Below are positions 11,401 through 16,392 of a stretch of DNA of 17,163 nucleotides, piece after piece. Source of the DNA: PWQG01 sp040882255 (GTDB taxonomy: Bacteria; Pseudomonadota; Gammaproteobacteria; Pseudomonadales; Pseudohongiellaceae). The position numbers were made by a program, and so were the translations under genes. How positions within the stretch are numbered: position 1 is the stretch's first letter; every line of letters starts with the position of its first letter. The stretch spans positions 1 to 17,163 of the forward strand of contig JBBEBP010000022.1 in the NCBI GenBank assembly GCA_040882255.1, in the 5' to 3' direction. The notes beneath the pieces are model-generated. The model was not told the DNA's origin. It saw nothing but the letters and a program-made list of their open reading frames with translations, and searched no databases.

Positions 11401-14400
11401 CCAATCCCAGCGTCTGGGCCACCCAGCGCCCGTCCGGATTCGAGAACGAAGCAGTCAATGCAGTGGATGGCGCGGTCTCCTCGTTGTAATACGCCCCCGC
11501 CCCGAAAGAGTTACCCGCATTATTCTGGGTAATATCGCGATGTCCGCTGATGATGGGGTCAGAATTCACTGTATCGGCCCCACGTACCGCCGTGAGACGC
11601 AGAATCAATGTATCTTCCGTATTGACGCCAAGCGTCGGCGCTGTCGCGGTGGCGCTGTCACCAGTCGCAGCAGTCCCGGTCAGAATGGTGCCGGAGGCAT
11701 TGCGGAAACGCATCATGAAAGCGTGAGTATCCGCAGCCCCCGAGGCGGTAAAAGAGTAGGGTCCGGACTCACCCGCAGCGGCCTCCTTGCTGAAAATGGC
11801 CAGTGTCTGACTGTTATTACCACCACCGGTATTCTGCTGGGTCCTCTCGGTCCAGTCACCGTCGGGGGGAGTTATTGTTGTTCCGTTGCCGGACACCGAG
11901 AAACTGGCGACCAGAAGATCATCCTCCCCGGTACCGCTCGGCATATCTATACTGATGCCGGTTTGCCCCGTGACGAATGTCTCGCTACAGGCCATCAGCT
12001 CAACAATCTGCGAGCCGACAATTCCACCCTCGAAAGGACAAGACCCGGGTGGGAGAGACACATTGACATCATCCGATTCCACCGCCTGCCAGCCTGAAGC
12101 GGTGAAATTCAGCGTATGAATACCATTGCCGGTAATCGCCAGATCATCGAAGCTGGCCTCGCCAGTATTATTGTCGTAGACCGCCGTCAGGGTACCGGAG
12201 AGCGTTCCCGTGCCAGAGGCGATGGACGCGGTCACAGTGACGCTGTCCACCGGGTTCCCGTAGACATCCTGCACAAGAATGACAGGTTGCGGATCCAGGG
12301 CGATGCCGCTGGTGGCGTCGGCCTCCGGCTGTGTGTTTACGACCAGTTGCGGTTCTTCCACCGTCACGGTCACCGAATCAACCGGTTCCCAGTCCGTAGC
12401 CGAGAAGCGCAGCACATAGTCACCGGGATCGCCATTGATGGTCAGGCCAGAGAAGGTCGCTGTGCCAGTGCCATTGGCGGTGTCGGCTGTTTCATTGACC
12501 AGCGTGCCCGTGCCGCTCTGGATCGTGGCAGTGATCGTCAGGTCGTCGGCGGCATCACCGCCCTGCTGATCGGTGGCCTGGATCACGGGCTGTTGCTCCA
12601 GGGGGACACCGTCCTGCGCCGTGGTAGAGGGCTCCGTGGTGATCGTCAGGGTGTCCGGTTCCTCGATGGTGATGGTGTCGGACACCACATCACTCCAGGT
12701 GTCGGCGCTGAACACCAGGTCGTAGTCACCGGGATCACCGGTCAGGGTCAGGTCGCTGAAACTGGCGATGCCGCCGCCAGCCGATGTAACGGTGGTATCG
12801 GCGACGGTGGGACCCAACGAAGCCGAACCCGTCGCGTTATTGATAGCCACGGTGACCTCGACCCCGTCCACGGTGGCCCCGTAGACATTCTCCACCAGAA
12901 TATCGACCGGAATGCCATCGCCGCTGTCGATTGATGACGGCGGCTGGGTGTTAATCTGCAATAAGGGCTCGCTCAGGGTCACGGTGCCGGAATCGACGGG
13001 ATCCCAGCCATCAGCATCGAAACGTATGGTGTAGTTGCCGGGATCACCCTCAATGATCATGTCCGTGAACTCGGCTTCGCCGTTGCTTTCTGTGGTCACG
13101 GTTACCGTGGTGGAGGCCCCATCGCCATCCAGATCGCCGGGGCCACTGACCACCTCTGCCGTTACATCCACGTCTTCCTGCAGTGATGAGCCGTCGTCGG
13201 CGACGATGACGAAGTCGGGCTCCAGGGCGATGCCGCTCTGTCCCTGGGTGGGCTGGGTGTCTATGGTCAGGGGATCCTGCGCGGCGGCCGTCACCTCGAT
13301 ATCGGTCGAGGTCTCGCTGTTCCAGTCGGTCGCATTGAAGACCAGGGAGTAGTCACCTGCGGCGTCAATCGCCAGATCCGAGAACTCAGCAATACCGCTT
13401 GCATTGGAGGAAACCGTCAAAGTGGAACCCGGATCCAGTTCCCCGGTGCCGGTCCCGCCCAATGACACGGTGACGCTGACGTTCTCCACCGGAGTACCGT
13501 ACACGTCAGCCGCGAGCACCGATGGTGCAGGGGATATCGTAGTATCCTGCACGACCGAAGCCGGAGGCTGTTGATCCATGGCCAGGTCTGGAAACTCCTG
13601 GACAGCAATGGTTTGGGAGTCGGCAGATTCCCAGTCCGTTGCGTCGAAGGTGATCGTACTGTTTCCGGTCCCGGCGGTGTATTGCAAACCCGAGAAAGTG
13701 GCTACGCCGTTTGTGTCAGTAGTCGCCGTATTGGTATTGGTAGTGTTGTCCAGTGTTCCGTTGCTTGCGGTCGCAGTGATGGTCAGACCATTTGCTGGAT
13801 CACCGTTGCCATCAATCGCCTCCACCACTGGCTGCTGGTCAAAGGCCAGGTTGTGTTGAGCCAGGCCGTTTGTGGTGGGTTCGGTAGCGATGGAAAGCTC
13901 TTGTGCTACAGGCTCTGTCACCGTCACCGTCTCCGAAACCACTTCCCCGGAGGGACCATCCGGGGAAAATGCGATCACATAGTCTCCGGCCGCATCCAGT
14001 TCGAGATTGGTAAAGGTGGCCACCCCGTTGGTATCGGTCTGCACCGAATTCCCGCTCAAGGTGGCCGAATCCGGGCTGGTCTGATCCAGAACCGCCGTGA
14101 TGGTGGCACCCTCTACCGGCTGCGGCGGTTCGGTGCCATCCAGAAAGGTGACTTCAAAAGGCTGGTTGAACGGGGTGTCAATTTCAGTTGAATCAGCCGG
14201 CTCGGCGGTCAACTCGATTGTGGGTGGCTGGTAGCGCACGATGACGATACCGGAGCCGCCAGAGCCGCCGGAACCGTTCCAGGCACCGCCACCGCCACCG
14301 CCGGTTTCAGGGTCGCCATTACTACCCGCTGTTGCTCCGCTCGCACCGGCACCCCCTCCTCCGGCACCAGCTTCACCTCCACTGCCACCCCCACCGCCGC

Positions 14401-15184
14401 CGCCACCGGCGAACGTTCCTCCAAAAAACGTACTGGTATCGCCATCACCACCAACACCACCGGTGGCCGGAGTATTGCCGGATTGTTGCGCGTCCCCGCC
14501 CTCGCTGAGCCAACCACCACCGCCACCACCGCCACGGCGATCATCATTATTGCCTCCCGCTCCAACGCCCGTACCGCCCTCGAAACCCTGAGATCCAGCT
14601 CCAGGGTCGAAGGCAGTGTTACCCTCCACACCACCACCACCACCAGAACCGCCATCCAGTCCCACGGTCGCAGCACCACCACCACCGCCGCCAGTGGCTG
14701 TCAGCGTAGCATCCGCCACGAACTCGGAGTCTGCGCCGGAAGTTCCCGTAGCGGCGACACCACCCCCAGCTCCACCAGCGCCCACTGTTACTTCAACTGG
14801 TCCCGAAACATTGACAGCCTGGTCAATGACGCCGCCGCCACCGCCACCGCCACCAACGACTGACGTATCACCACCACCACCGCCGCCGCCACCGGCGACC
14901 ACCAGCACATCAACAGACGTTACGCCCACCGGCGGTGTGAAGGTAGTGGTCCCCGTTGCAGTGAACGTGTGAACAGTGTAGTCGCCCGACGTGGTGATAG
15001 TGCCACCACTGCCCTGCAGATCCACCGGCCCGGGCACCTGCGCAAAGGCCAGCCCGGCCAGCAGCACCAGTGCCCCACCGAATACGCCGGTGCGCAGCAG
15101 ACGGCGGCGCAGCCAGTGGCGGCCCTGGCGCAGACGGAGAAACGTGGATTGTCGGAGGGAATGGTGATTCACTACAGGTGGCAC
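2489..15184 (-). CDS. Giant secreted mosaic surface protein with C-terminal MshQ/DUF6701 region (4231 aa)
   Basis: One open frame of 12.7 kb. Seen in order (residues): an arginine-rich n-region and signal peptide ending AFA-Q at 48; a Gly-rich domain at 60-318; seven Ig-like repeats of about 101-106 residues at 320-1046; a jelly-roll-like unit at 1047-1266; five repeats of about 105-124 residues at 1267-1865, each closed by a cysteine pair; an unassigned region at 1866-2160; a DUF3344-like stretch at 2160-2340 (AAYLYWGGSG, FSAFKDVTGLVSGNG, GGWSLTVVYE); an unassigned linker; two DUF11-like domains at 2500-2660 and 2690-2818; about four propeller-like blades at 2827-3099; a sixth cysteine-type repeat at 3091-3207; a LamG-like domain at 3210-3395; a seventh at 3402-3506; and an MshQ/DUF6701 region from about 3520 to the end (RFIPARFQV, CMPESVFTYMGEAFG, RLLIDNAYGPETEDL). 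MshQ belongs to the MSHA pilus locus in Vibrio and relatives, where it is thought to be a surface or tip component. No LPXTG, PEP-CTERM or autotransporter barrel is visible, so how the protein is held at the surface is unknown. It has about 14 lysines and is acid-rich. The start is GTG; the in-frame GTG at 15172 is an alternative and neither has a clear ribosome site. Adhesin function is inferred. Confidence 0.9.
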   Translation of the reverse strand: MPPVVNHHSLRQSTFLRLRQGRHWLRRRLLRTGVFGGALVLLAGLAFAQVPGPVDLQGSGGTITTSGDYTVHTFTATGTTTFTPPVGVTSVDVLVVAGGGGGGGGDTSVVGGGGGGGGVIDQAVNVSGPVEVTVGAGGAGGGVAATGTSGADSEFVADATLTATGGGGGGAATVGLDGGSGGGGGVEGNTAFDPGAGSQGFEGGTGVGAGGNNDDRRGGGGGGGWLSEGGDAQQSGNTPATGGVGGDGDTSTFFGGTFAGGGGGGGGSGGEAGAGGGGAGASGATAGSNGDPETGGGGGGAWNGSGGSGGSGIVIVRYQPPTIELTAEPADSTEIDTPFNQPFEVTFLDGTEPPQPVEGATITAVLDQTSPDSATLSGNSVQTDTNGVATFTNLELDAAGDYVIAFSPDGPSGEVVSETVTVTEPVAQELSIATEPTTNGLAQHNLAFDQQPVVEAIDGNGDPANGLTITATASNGTLDNTTNTNTATTDTNGVATFSGLQYTAGTGNSTITFDATDWESADSQTIAVQEFPDLAMDQQPPASVVQDTTISPAPSVLAADVYGTPVENVSVTVSLGGTGTGELDPGSTLTVSSNASGIAEFSDLAIDAAGDYSLVFNATDWNSETSTDIEVTAAAQDPLTIDTQPTQGQSGIALEPDFVIVADDGSSLQEDVDVTAEVVSGPGDLDGDGASTTVTVTTESNGEAEFTDMIIEGDPGNYTIRFDADGWDPVDSGTVTLSEPLLQINTQPPSSIDSGDGIPVDILVENVYGATVDGVEVTVAINNATGSASLGPTVADTTVTSAGGGIASFSDLTLTGDPGDYDLVFSADTWSDVVSDTITIEEPDTLTITTEPSTTAQDGVPLEQQPVIQATDQQGGDAADDLTITATIQSGTGTLVNETADTANGTGTATFSGLTINGDPGDYVLRFSATDWEPVDSVTVTVEEPQLVVNTQPEADATSGIALDPQPVILVQDVYGNPVDSVTVTASIASGTGTLSGTLTAVYDNNTGEASFDDLAITGNGIHTLNFTASGWQAVESDDVNVSLPPGSCPFEGGIVGSQIVELMACSETFVTGQTGISIDMPSGTGEDDLLVASFSVSGNGTTITPPDGDWTERTQQNTGGGNNSQTLAIFSKEAAAGESGPYSFTASGAADTHAFMMRFRNASGTILTGTAATGDSATATAPTLGVNTEDTLILRLTAVRGADTVNSDPIISGHRDITQNNAGNSFGAGAYYNEETAPSTALTASFSNPDGRWVAQTLGLEPVAAEQYFEIQHAESYGLCQESTSITISVRDITDNTLDSTYTGPVTINTPAGHGAFTESGAFGSLTDSDTTDGSAEYTFDPDDEGQVTLEYSTETTGTITFDANDGVIGTQNYDLQMQVGDCSFSITHDGAGGVCSANPVTVSVLGPDDNAVTGYEGQFTVSTTQSSGNWANSFGGNGTFDNGTADDGEATYSLVDADDGVVELGYSNAAGTYDFTVTSDAGDVPTTSSNDGDLTLEACEFRVIHDESASVCLAEPITIQVVGSDSGSPITGYTGTASLSTAGTTGGNWSKTDTASDAQGTLTQGTSNTGAASYSFVGDDDGEIVLDFQGTEPETVNFNISASGVSQPSGIYNEDLVIGACTFRIEHSGNSDVCSVEDVTITLVDADGNTATDYTGTVNLSTTTGSGTWSETATPTDANGTVNDPVAEDGNATYNFVAGDDGSVTLGFTQRSATGNVNLNVSDGTTRDPRDSSNQYDQSISVGNCTFEISLGGNISACEVGEVSLLVRDSNGNVATDFAGTVSLSTDTDTGNWYIGDGQGTLSATGNDNGVGEYEFAPGPGGDNGEVTLDFVSLEANQISFDTESSAITEDGNFDPTLTITSCLPGLFGDAQCTNPRDTGLDGRTTSIAIPGQAEYPEQRGRMLLMATAVVGTETVSDTTFGPSDTNMVFIRREINGDGPGIVSELWGILDEDLPATAGTYSGGVTPVAGNGSPAMAICLLAVDEVEQVFPSENGSNPEAGPLNSTVTTTDTGNDITALEAATTISTQTNNALVLGLMANDHPLGLPGPLFLQPQPALIMDHIFGGSTDDDDNDTPESNPVDGRFGGASGRQSGVGVVTVVQNIDGAPDDDPADEPTVNTHIVAAFSPLIAGAPEADDYAPVVLYETFAGNMSYVSIGDSLRDSPSLEGSVVDPDADCSFVDFATGTEATLSLPSGSTVVAAYLYWGGSGTEADIDQEVTFGPTGSEIAITADETFQAIGLTPQEVDYFSAFKDVTGLVSGNGDYTLRDLEVQAGTPWSSNGTCAGGWSLTVVYENNDERLRVLNLFHGLQPFQNSSFTLVPRNFRMATYNPGLELPNGQVTHVTMEGDEQALAPTVPNPPLEGLGIQTEPDSTDFNFITSAFNPSGNEFNSTITRPLYNLETFADGTYWAFDEAGGTEGDGYELDFPCVPTADYDCDDPRIGSTWGWDVDTHYIGPDLLEDFSQLGEEAERITTQYASGQDIVILLSEIISVTNFPLADIEVFKRQIGDFKVGQTGSYEIEVTNNGNGSSGGNATGLIVVADRLPGGMTLASAGDVSGTGWDCTVQTQPDPGRFTCTYDIAGEQTQLADGDSLPLLTVDVQIGAPPAFFPQLDNNVKNVARVIHTGGNCTLPAVGYLPDAEDCDRSPQFDNVFDLEGGSIDVNSVNNKSETNNNVDSVTTTVRGIETDLRMEKEVVDILEAGETAEYRLTVTNLGPDATTVPFAVTDSEPDGVSFTGWSGVGSNAGDWSCTVSPDLSCSFAGNLAVGASAELLIEMDVVGAAGIVVTNTALVDAGEYNFDTNSNNDVDTDITTIVGPPVSSQERFLLSVSRPGDGPTSIGGLENFTNDDLIIYDPATDEAEMYFDPASFGYTADDINAVHLLKNGHIVFSVNGSSTVDGVNFEPWDLLVWDPILEEAELFLDGEDIFGASEASNFNIDAVFVMEDDSVLFSTVGGGTIGTTTYLSGDILRYDPATGTTIYLDSTDPDVFGDSNDVNVDAFYQRVDPDDSQAVIDVFVLSADNESSIIGADGAYDPPTGTVFTRDDVTQLNRVDDTTENLLLGDQPLGVFEPTDDERRLDALHLVEDGYIGHFSIRRISSDPNACEPTVIRISKHRGLTHDRDTEYEGSIEISTSTNQGDWTLQSGSGNLDPGGAGDGEAIYTFVDADDGTMELRLEHDVASVNINVTNRVARELGSEDPTINVDPDLTPLLWADDFTAVAYNNKTEDSQPWDGAWQEVDANGGGASSGNIFVQDAQDRLSMTSSVGAGSQQKITREIDFDAVPYTEDVAMRFRYGYANLASSDTVVVEVRGSDTDGWLQVTQFTGLSGSLTGPLNFPSSGYTDGFDLSQLLADGTQDFSASTQIRFRIASGYELDQRFYLYNVGVETATDECGYEPTGNLDHYAISFSGSPIACVGTLVTIEGHDAGDTLIAPEETISLGANPAQGYWARVYSGNGTLQQAGIVDDGQASYTFGPGEESVTLVFNYTDVPTGGNALVNINVSGQSTGLSEAVDEDPDLLVQEAGLLFWNRALDEQLVRTQIAGKPSDVAPRLEDIVLRAVRTSDNDPGQCAPLFADNRTLSVAMAAERIDPAAGVDTGSETFEITNNSVTSPITVEDDNGGDGASAYTDVDLLFEDAGSGFPEAPLVFNYSDVGEIRVEAAFDIPFGFFGGANPDDPLDPPEYSGDLMTGATNDFIVRPFGFAIDVDDGADGLDREENGQTGDSWAADSDGSVWQVAGDDFDLYVTAMGWQAGDDTDLDGVPDAPGVLHDNRPTPSFFYDVAGQVAGDYNVAVSVDGNLAGVDGNLTESVDGGSVSYEFNDFDNSELVGGGTLSVTYDEVGIVGLSAQLVDSAGDPTTYIALTDPGTDPDNDAVTGAIENLGRFIPARFQVTNTLLTPRIEQSCMPESVFTYMGEAFGVDVQLRAENLDGNTTVNYRAGFAKLNSTGELNFAAVLEDAVDGNTLLTDRLVDTDYPDAFGADWAGGTAEGELSLMGNLVFTRDGDTDLEGNTNTPDGPFEELTIAFVPVDDDGVTVDTLDVDDDADPPAPAFSAIDRHEFRYGRLLIDNAYGPETEDLAILFRVEYYDGERFVINTDDSCTSIDAADLDFVPDSWAGNLAQGETTITTPDPATFYDGRTRGVESASDPSDAPFETSASGEGNDGSVEVELDLAEDALDLEFLRFQWRDADAGYSAHEQNPQGLLEFGRYRGHDLIIGTQEIYNAPTPDP
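2510..4627 (-). other. MshQ/DUF6701-like C-terminal region of the giant protein
   Basis: Residues about 3520-4225. It opens with LLFWNRALDEQLVRTQIAG and continues through PFGFAIDVDDG (3702), NLGRFIPARFQV (3883), CMPESVFTYMGEAFGVDVQL (3907), YRAGFAKLN (3939) and RLLIDNAYGPETEDLAI (4066), then NTDDSC near 4100. This string of landmarks is the pattern I associate with MSHA biogenesis protein MshQ and DUF6701. The recognition is from memory of the family and was not checked by a search. Confidence 0.75.
5000..5557 (-). other. LamG/jelly-roll-like domain within the giant protein
   Basis: Residues about 3210-3395. It begins LLWADDFTAV and shows the alternating beta pattern of a concanavalin-like sandwich: a D-F opening, a W near 3234 and 3237, AMRFRYGYANLASSDTVVVE in the middle and a closing FYLYNVGVE. 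Such domains often bind sugars or proteins. It is framed on both sides by single copies of the cysteine-type repeat (5564-5914 and 4667-4981), an arrangement also seen in MshQ-like proteins. The specific fold is inferred. Confidence 0.5.
5888..6706 (-). repeat. Four propeller-like repeats in the giant protein
   Basis: Residues about 2827-3099. Three clear units start with DLIIYDPATDEAEMYFD (2852), DLLVWDPILEEAELFLDG (2909) and DILRYDPATGTTIYLDS (2970). A weaker fourth follows near 3041. Units end in a strand such as INAVHLLKNGHIVFSV, IDAVFVMEDDSVLFST or LDALHLVEDGYIGHFSI. The period is about 57-71 residues. Four blades are fewer than a usual closed propeller, so it may be a partial or atypical one. 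Confidence 0.5.
6731..7687 (-). other. Two DUF11-like domains in the giant protein
   Basis: Residues about 2500-2660 and 2690-2818. Each opens with the typical pattern: DIEVFKRQIGDFKVGQTGSY..VTNNG in the first, DLRMEKEVVDILEAGETAEY..TVTNLGP in the second. A VADRLPGG or VTDSEPDG strand and a C-x(7-12)-C pair (2566/2579; 2753/2761) follow. DUF11 domains are Ig-like beta modules common in long bacterial surface proteins and serve as spacers. Confidence 0.75.
8165..8707 (-). other. DUF3344-like stretch in the giant protein
   Basis: Residues about 2160-2340. Landmarks are TVVAAYLYWGGSGT (2200), VDYFSAFKDVTGLVSGNGDY (2248), CAGGWSLTVVYENNDERLRV (2286) and LNLFHGLQPF (2306). This combination of a YLYWGG strand, an F-x-DVT helix-strand and a GGW-x-L-x-VVYE strand recalls DUF3344 and related modules found ahead of DUF11 repeats. 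Family naming is from memory. Confidence 0.5.
9590..11386 (-). repeat. Five tandem cysteine-stapled Ig-like repeats
   Basis: Residues 1267-1865. Units begin YFEIQHAESYGLC, CSFSITHDGAGGVC, CEFRVIHDESASVC, CTFRIEHSGNSDVC and CTFEISLGGNISAC, with 13 residues between the two cysteines of each boundary. Each unit then carries a Y-x-G-x(3)-ST strand, a GNW or GTW motif, a G-x-GTL-like turn, an AxYxF strand and a DDG.V.L.F strand. Two more single copies lie at 5564-5914 and 4667-4981. They match the repeat type seen in MshQ-like proteins. Confidence 0.8.
12047..14227 (-). repeat. Seven tandem Ig-like (Big-type) repeats
   Basis: Residues 320-1046, units starting near 320, 425, 531, 636, 741, 844 and 946, so the period shrinks slowly from about 106 to 101. 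Each unit has an opening strand (ITTEPST, VNTQPEA), a QPVI.A.D..G segment, a T.TA.I strand, NGxAxFxxL and a closing F.A..W....S..I.V strand. The closing tryptophan is W518, W621, W727, W830, W932 and W1032 in units 2-7. Unit 1 has a proline-glycine turn there. They resemble invasin/intimin-type stalk domains. Confidence 0.8.
14231..15007 (-). other. Gly-rich domain with poly-Gly runs
   Basis: Residues 60-318. It opens with a short beta segment, DYTVHTFTATGTTTFTPPVG, then DVLVVAGGGGGGGG, with many runs of five to eight glycines, and ends GGSGGSGIVIVRY. The opening and closing signatures are typical of a known Gly-rich domain found near the N terminus of large bacterial surface proteins. On the plus strand it reads as ACC/GCC triplet repeats, so slippage-driven length variation is plausible. 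Confidence 0.75.
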
Positions 15185-15205
15185 CGGGCTGTCCGTGATC
15201 GCTCC

Positions 15206-15232
15206 ATTCTAGCGGAAACAAGGGCGAAACAA
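15206..15232 (-). promoter_or_regulatory. Candidate promoter of the giant gene
   Basis: Read on the minus strand, TTGTTT (15227-15232) and TAGAAT (15206-15211) are separated by 15 bases, shorter than ideal. Transcription would begin about 15 bases before the GTG at 15184, leaving little room for a ribosome site; the GTG at 15172 would fit slightly better. No strong Shine-Dalgarno is visible for either. Confidence 0.35.
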
Positions 15233-15297
15233 CGACCATTGTGCCGCAGGAAGTGACAAATTTTCCCCAAATGACCCGCTATCAACCCACCCCGGCG

Positions 15298-15327
15298 TTG
15301 CAAATCGGCGCCGGGCGGCAGAAAATA
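15298..15327 (+). promoter_or_regulatory. Weak candidate promoter for the small membrane protein
   Basis: TTGCAA at 15298-15303 is followed 17-18 bases later by GAAAAT/AAAATA. The spacer contains the palindrome CGGCGCCG. The boxes are poor and this is a best guess within the 195-bp divergent intergenic region, which otherwise holds nothing I recognise. Confidence 0.2.
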
Positions 15328-15379
15328 CCATCAGAAGACAAAAAAACGACGCATCACCAGACACTTAGCGGAGCGAATC

Positions 15380-15673
15380 ATGGACCTGGAATACAAGATT
15401 GTGCAGTCGACCACACCGCTGTTTGCCAAAAGGGAAAAGCTGGAAGCCATTCTTTCCGAGGAAGCCAAGGCCGGTTGGCGCCTGTCCGAGAAATTCGACA
15501 ACTACAAGCTGCGCCTGCAACGCGAGACCAGTCACCGCGACCGCGATGACGAGCTGGATTTCGATGCCTACCGCACGCAGGTAGGGGTCAGCAACTTCGT
15601 TACCTACACTGTGGCAACGGTGGTGACGCTGGGGGTGGTGTACGGGATTTTCGTGGCGGTCGGGGCGGTCTGA
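15380..15673 (+). CDS. Small DUF4177-like protein with C-terminal membrane segment
   Basis: 97 residues. The first 50 residues (LEYKIVQS, then LEAILSEEAKAGWRLSEKF) have the beta-helix-beta pattern of DUF4177-like proteins, with the typical GW-x-L motif at 32-35. A charged linker (SHRDRDDELDFD, 51-62) leads to one hydrophobic helix at about 70-96 that ends the protein, so it is probably tail-anchored in the inner membrane with the soluble part in the cytoplasm. CGGAG six bases before the ATG supports the start. It is divergent from the giant gene and convergent with mazEF, and the large inverted-repeat element begins 15 bases after its stop. Function unknown; the family name is from motif resemblance only. 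Confidence 0.8.
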   Translation: MDLEYKIVQSTTPLFAKREKLEAILSEEAKAGWRLSEKFDNYKLRLQRETSHRDRDDELDFDAYRTQVGVSNFVTYTVATVVTLGVVYGIFVAVGAV

Positions 15674-15687
15674 GGGAGAGCGGGGAA

Positions 15688-15800
15688 AAACCGGGGTGGA
15701 AAAACCGGGACAGTCCCCCTTTTCCGTCTCCCATCTTCTCTATTCCCCGGAAAGGAGGGAACGGAAAAGGGGGACTGTCCCGGTTTTTCCACCCCGGTTT
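15688..15800. repeat. MITE/REP-like element with 40-bp perfect inverted arms
   Basis: Positions 15688-15727 and 15761-15800 are exact reverse complements over 40 bp, around a 33-nt loop that can extend the stem slightly (15729-15732 with 15757-15760). Each arm contains a near-palindromic unit of 28 bases with core CGGGACAGTCCC (15698-15725) or GGGACTGTCCC (15763-15790). The element lies exactly between two convergent genes, 14 bases after one stop and 8 bases from the other, so it could act as a bidirectional transcription stop. It codes for nothing believable. The same unit recurs at 16393-16419. Confidence 0.85.
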
Positions 15801-15808
15801 CCCGACGT

Positions 15809-16147
15809 TCAGTCAGCGATAATCTGGTTCAGTCCTTCCACGATGACAGCCAGTTGCTCAGGTTCCAGTTCTCCCAGCCTGGCGCCGATCCGGTCCACCG
15901 AAAGCGTACGGATCTGGCTGATCTTGACCCAGGAGCGCTGGGGTAAAGTGGTCTCATCCAGCACCATCGTCAGCGGGAACCCGGCACGCTGGGGTCGACT
16001 GGTCAAGGCCAGTGCGATGACCGTTCCAGACCGACGATTGAACACATCGTGGCTGAGAATCAGCACCGGGCGATGACCCGCCTGCTCTCTGCCCCGTACC
16101 GGATCAAGGTTCGCCCAACGGATGTCCCCTCTCAGTATTCGGGCCAT
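15809..16147 (-). CDS. mazF: MazF/PemK-family endoribonuclease toxin
   Basis: 112 residues, normal for MazF. These toxins cut single-stranded RNA, mainly mRNA, at short sequences and stop growth when their antitoxin is lost. Seen: the opening RGDIRWANLDPVRGREQAG (6-24), the RPVLILS strand (26-32), the ALTS strand (47-50), and SWVKISQIRTLS (72-83), all in the family's usual order. The ATG at 16147 lies inside the end of the antitoxin gene (16-bp overlap), so translation is probably coupled. An upstream ATG giving 23 more Gly/Arg-rich residues is just antitoxin sequence in another frame and was not used. The stop is 8 bases from the inverted-repeat element. Confidence 0.92.
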   Translation of the reverse strand: MARILRGDIRWANLDPVRGREQAGHRPVLILSHDVFNRRSGTVIALALTSRPQRAGFPLTMVLDETTLPQRSWVKISQIRTLSVDRIGARLGELEPEQLAVIVEGLNQIIAD

Positions 16148-16374
16148 TCCGCCAGATCCCCGTCCAGCCCTTCCTCGGCCAGTTCCTGCTCTTCCTCGCG
16201 GTCCAACCGGCCGCAAGCCTCGGCCAGTTGTGTGCGCCGCATGCGCTGCAGTTTCTCCTCCAGCGCCTGTTGCACGAACCGGCTACGGCTGGAAGACACC
16301 CCGTTGTCCACCAATGCATCCACCTCCCTGAGCATGTCGGTATCCAGACTGATCGCAATCTTGCTGCCCGCCAT
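16132..16374 (-). CDS. mazE: MazE-like ribbon-helix-helix antitoxin
   Basis: 80 residues. Residues 4-43 (KIAISLDTDMLREVDALVD, then SSRSRFVQQALEEKL) form a ribbon-helix-helix DNA-binding domain. The acidic C-terminal tail (EEEQELAEEGLDGDLAEW) is the part expected to cover the toxin. It precedes mazF and overlaps it by 16 bp. I chose the ATG at 16374, seven bases after an AGAGG site. The alternative ATG at 16440 would add 22 residues encoded by the palindromic unit and would lie upstream of the transcript start predicted from the promoter at 16429-16457. The protein probably represses its own operon. Confidence 0.88.
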   Translation of the reverse strand: MAGSKIAISLDTDMLREVDALVDNGVSSSRSRFVQQALEEKLQRMRRTQLAEACGRLDREEEQELAEEGLDGDLAEWPEY

Positions 16375-16392
16375 GACCACCCCTCTCACTTG

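Noticed and set aside
12047..14227. Tandem repeats considered as a CRISPR array or satellite DNA
   Set aside because: Periodicity is about 300 bp at the protein level only; nucleotide identity between units is low and there are no spacers.
14241..14591. Proline-rich plus-strand ORF
   Set aside because: It is simply the complement of the poly-Gly coding tract.
15696..16076. ORFs running through the large inverted repeat
   Set aside because: They read the repeat (GTVPVF / GQSPFS-type peptides on both strands) and then run antisense to mazF.
16148..16216. 23-codon upstream extension of MazF
   Set aside because: The Gly/Arg-rich extension is antitoxin coding sequence read in another frame; the family starts at MARILRGD.
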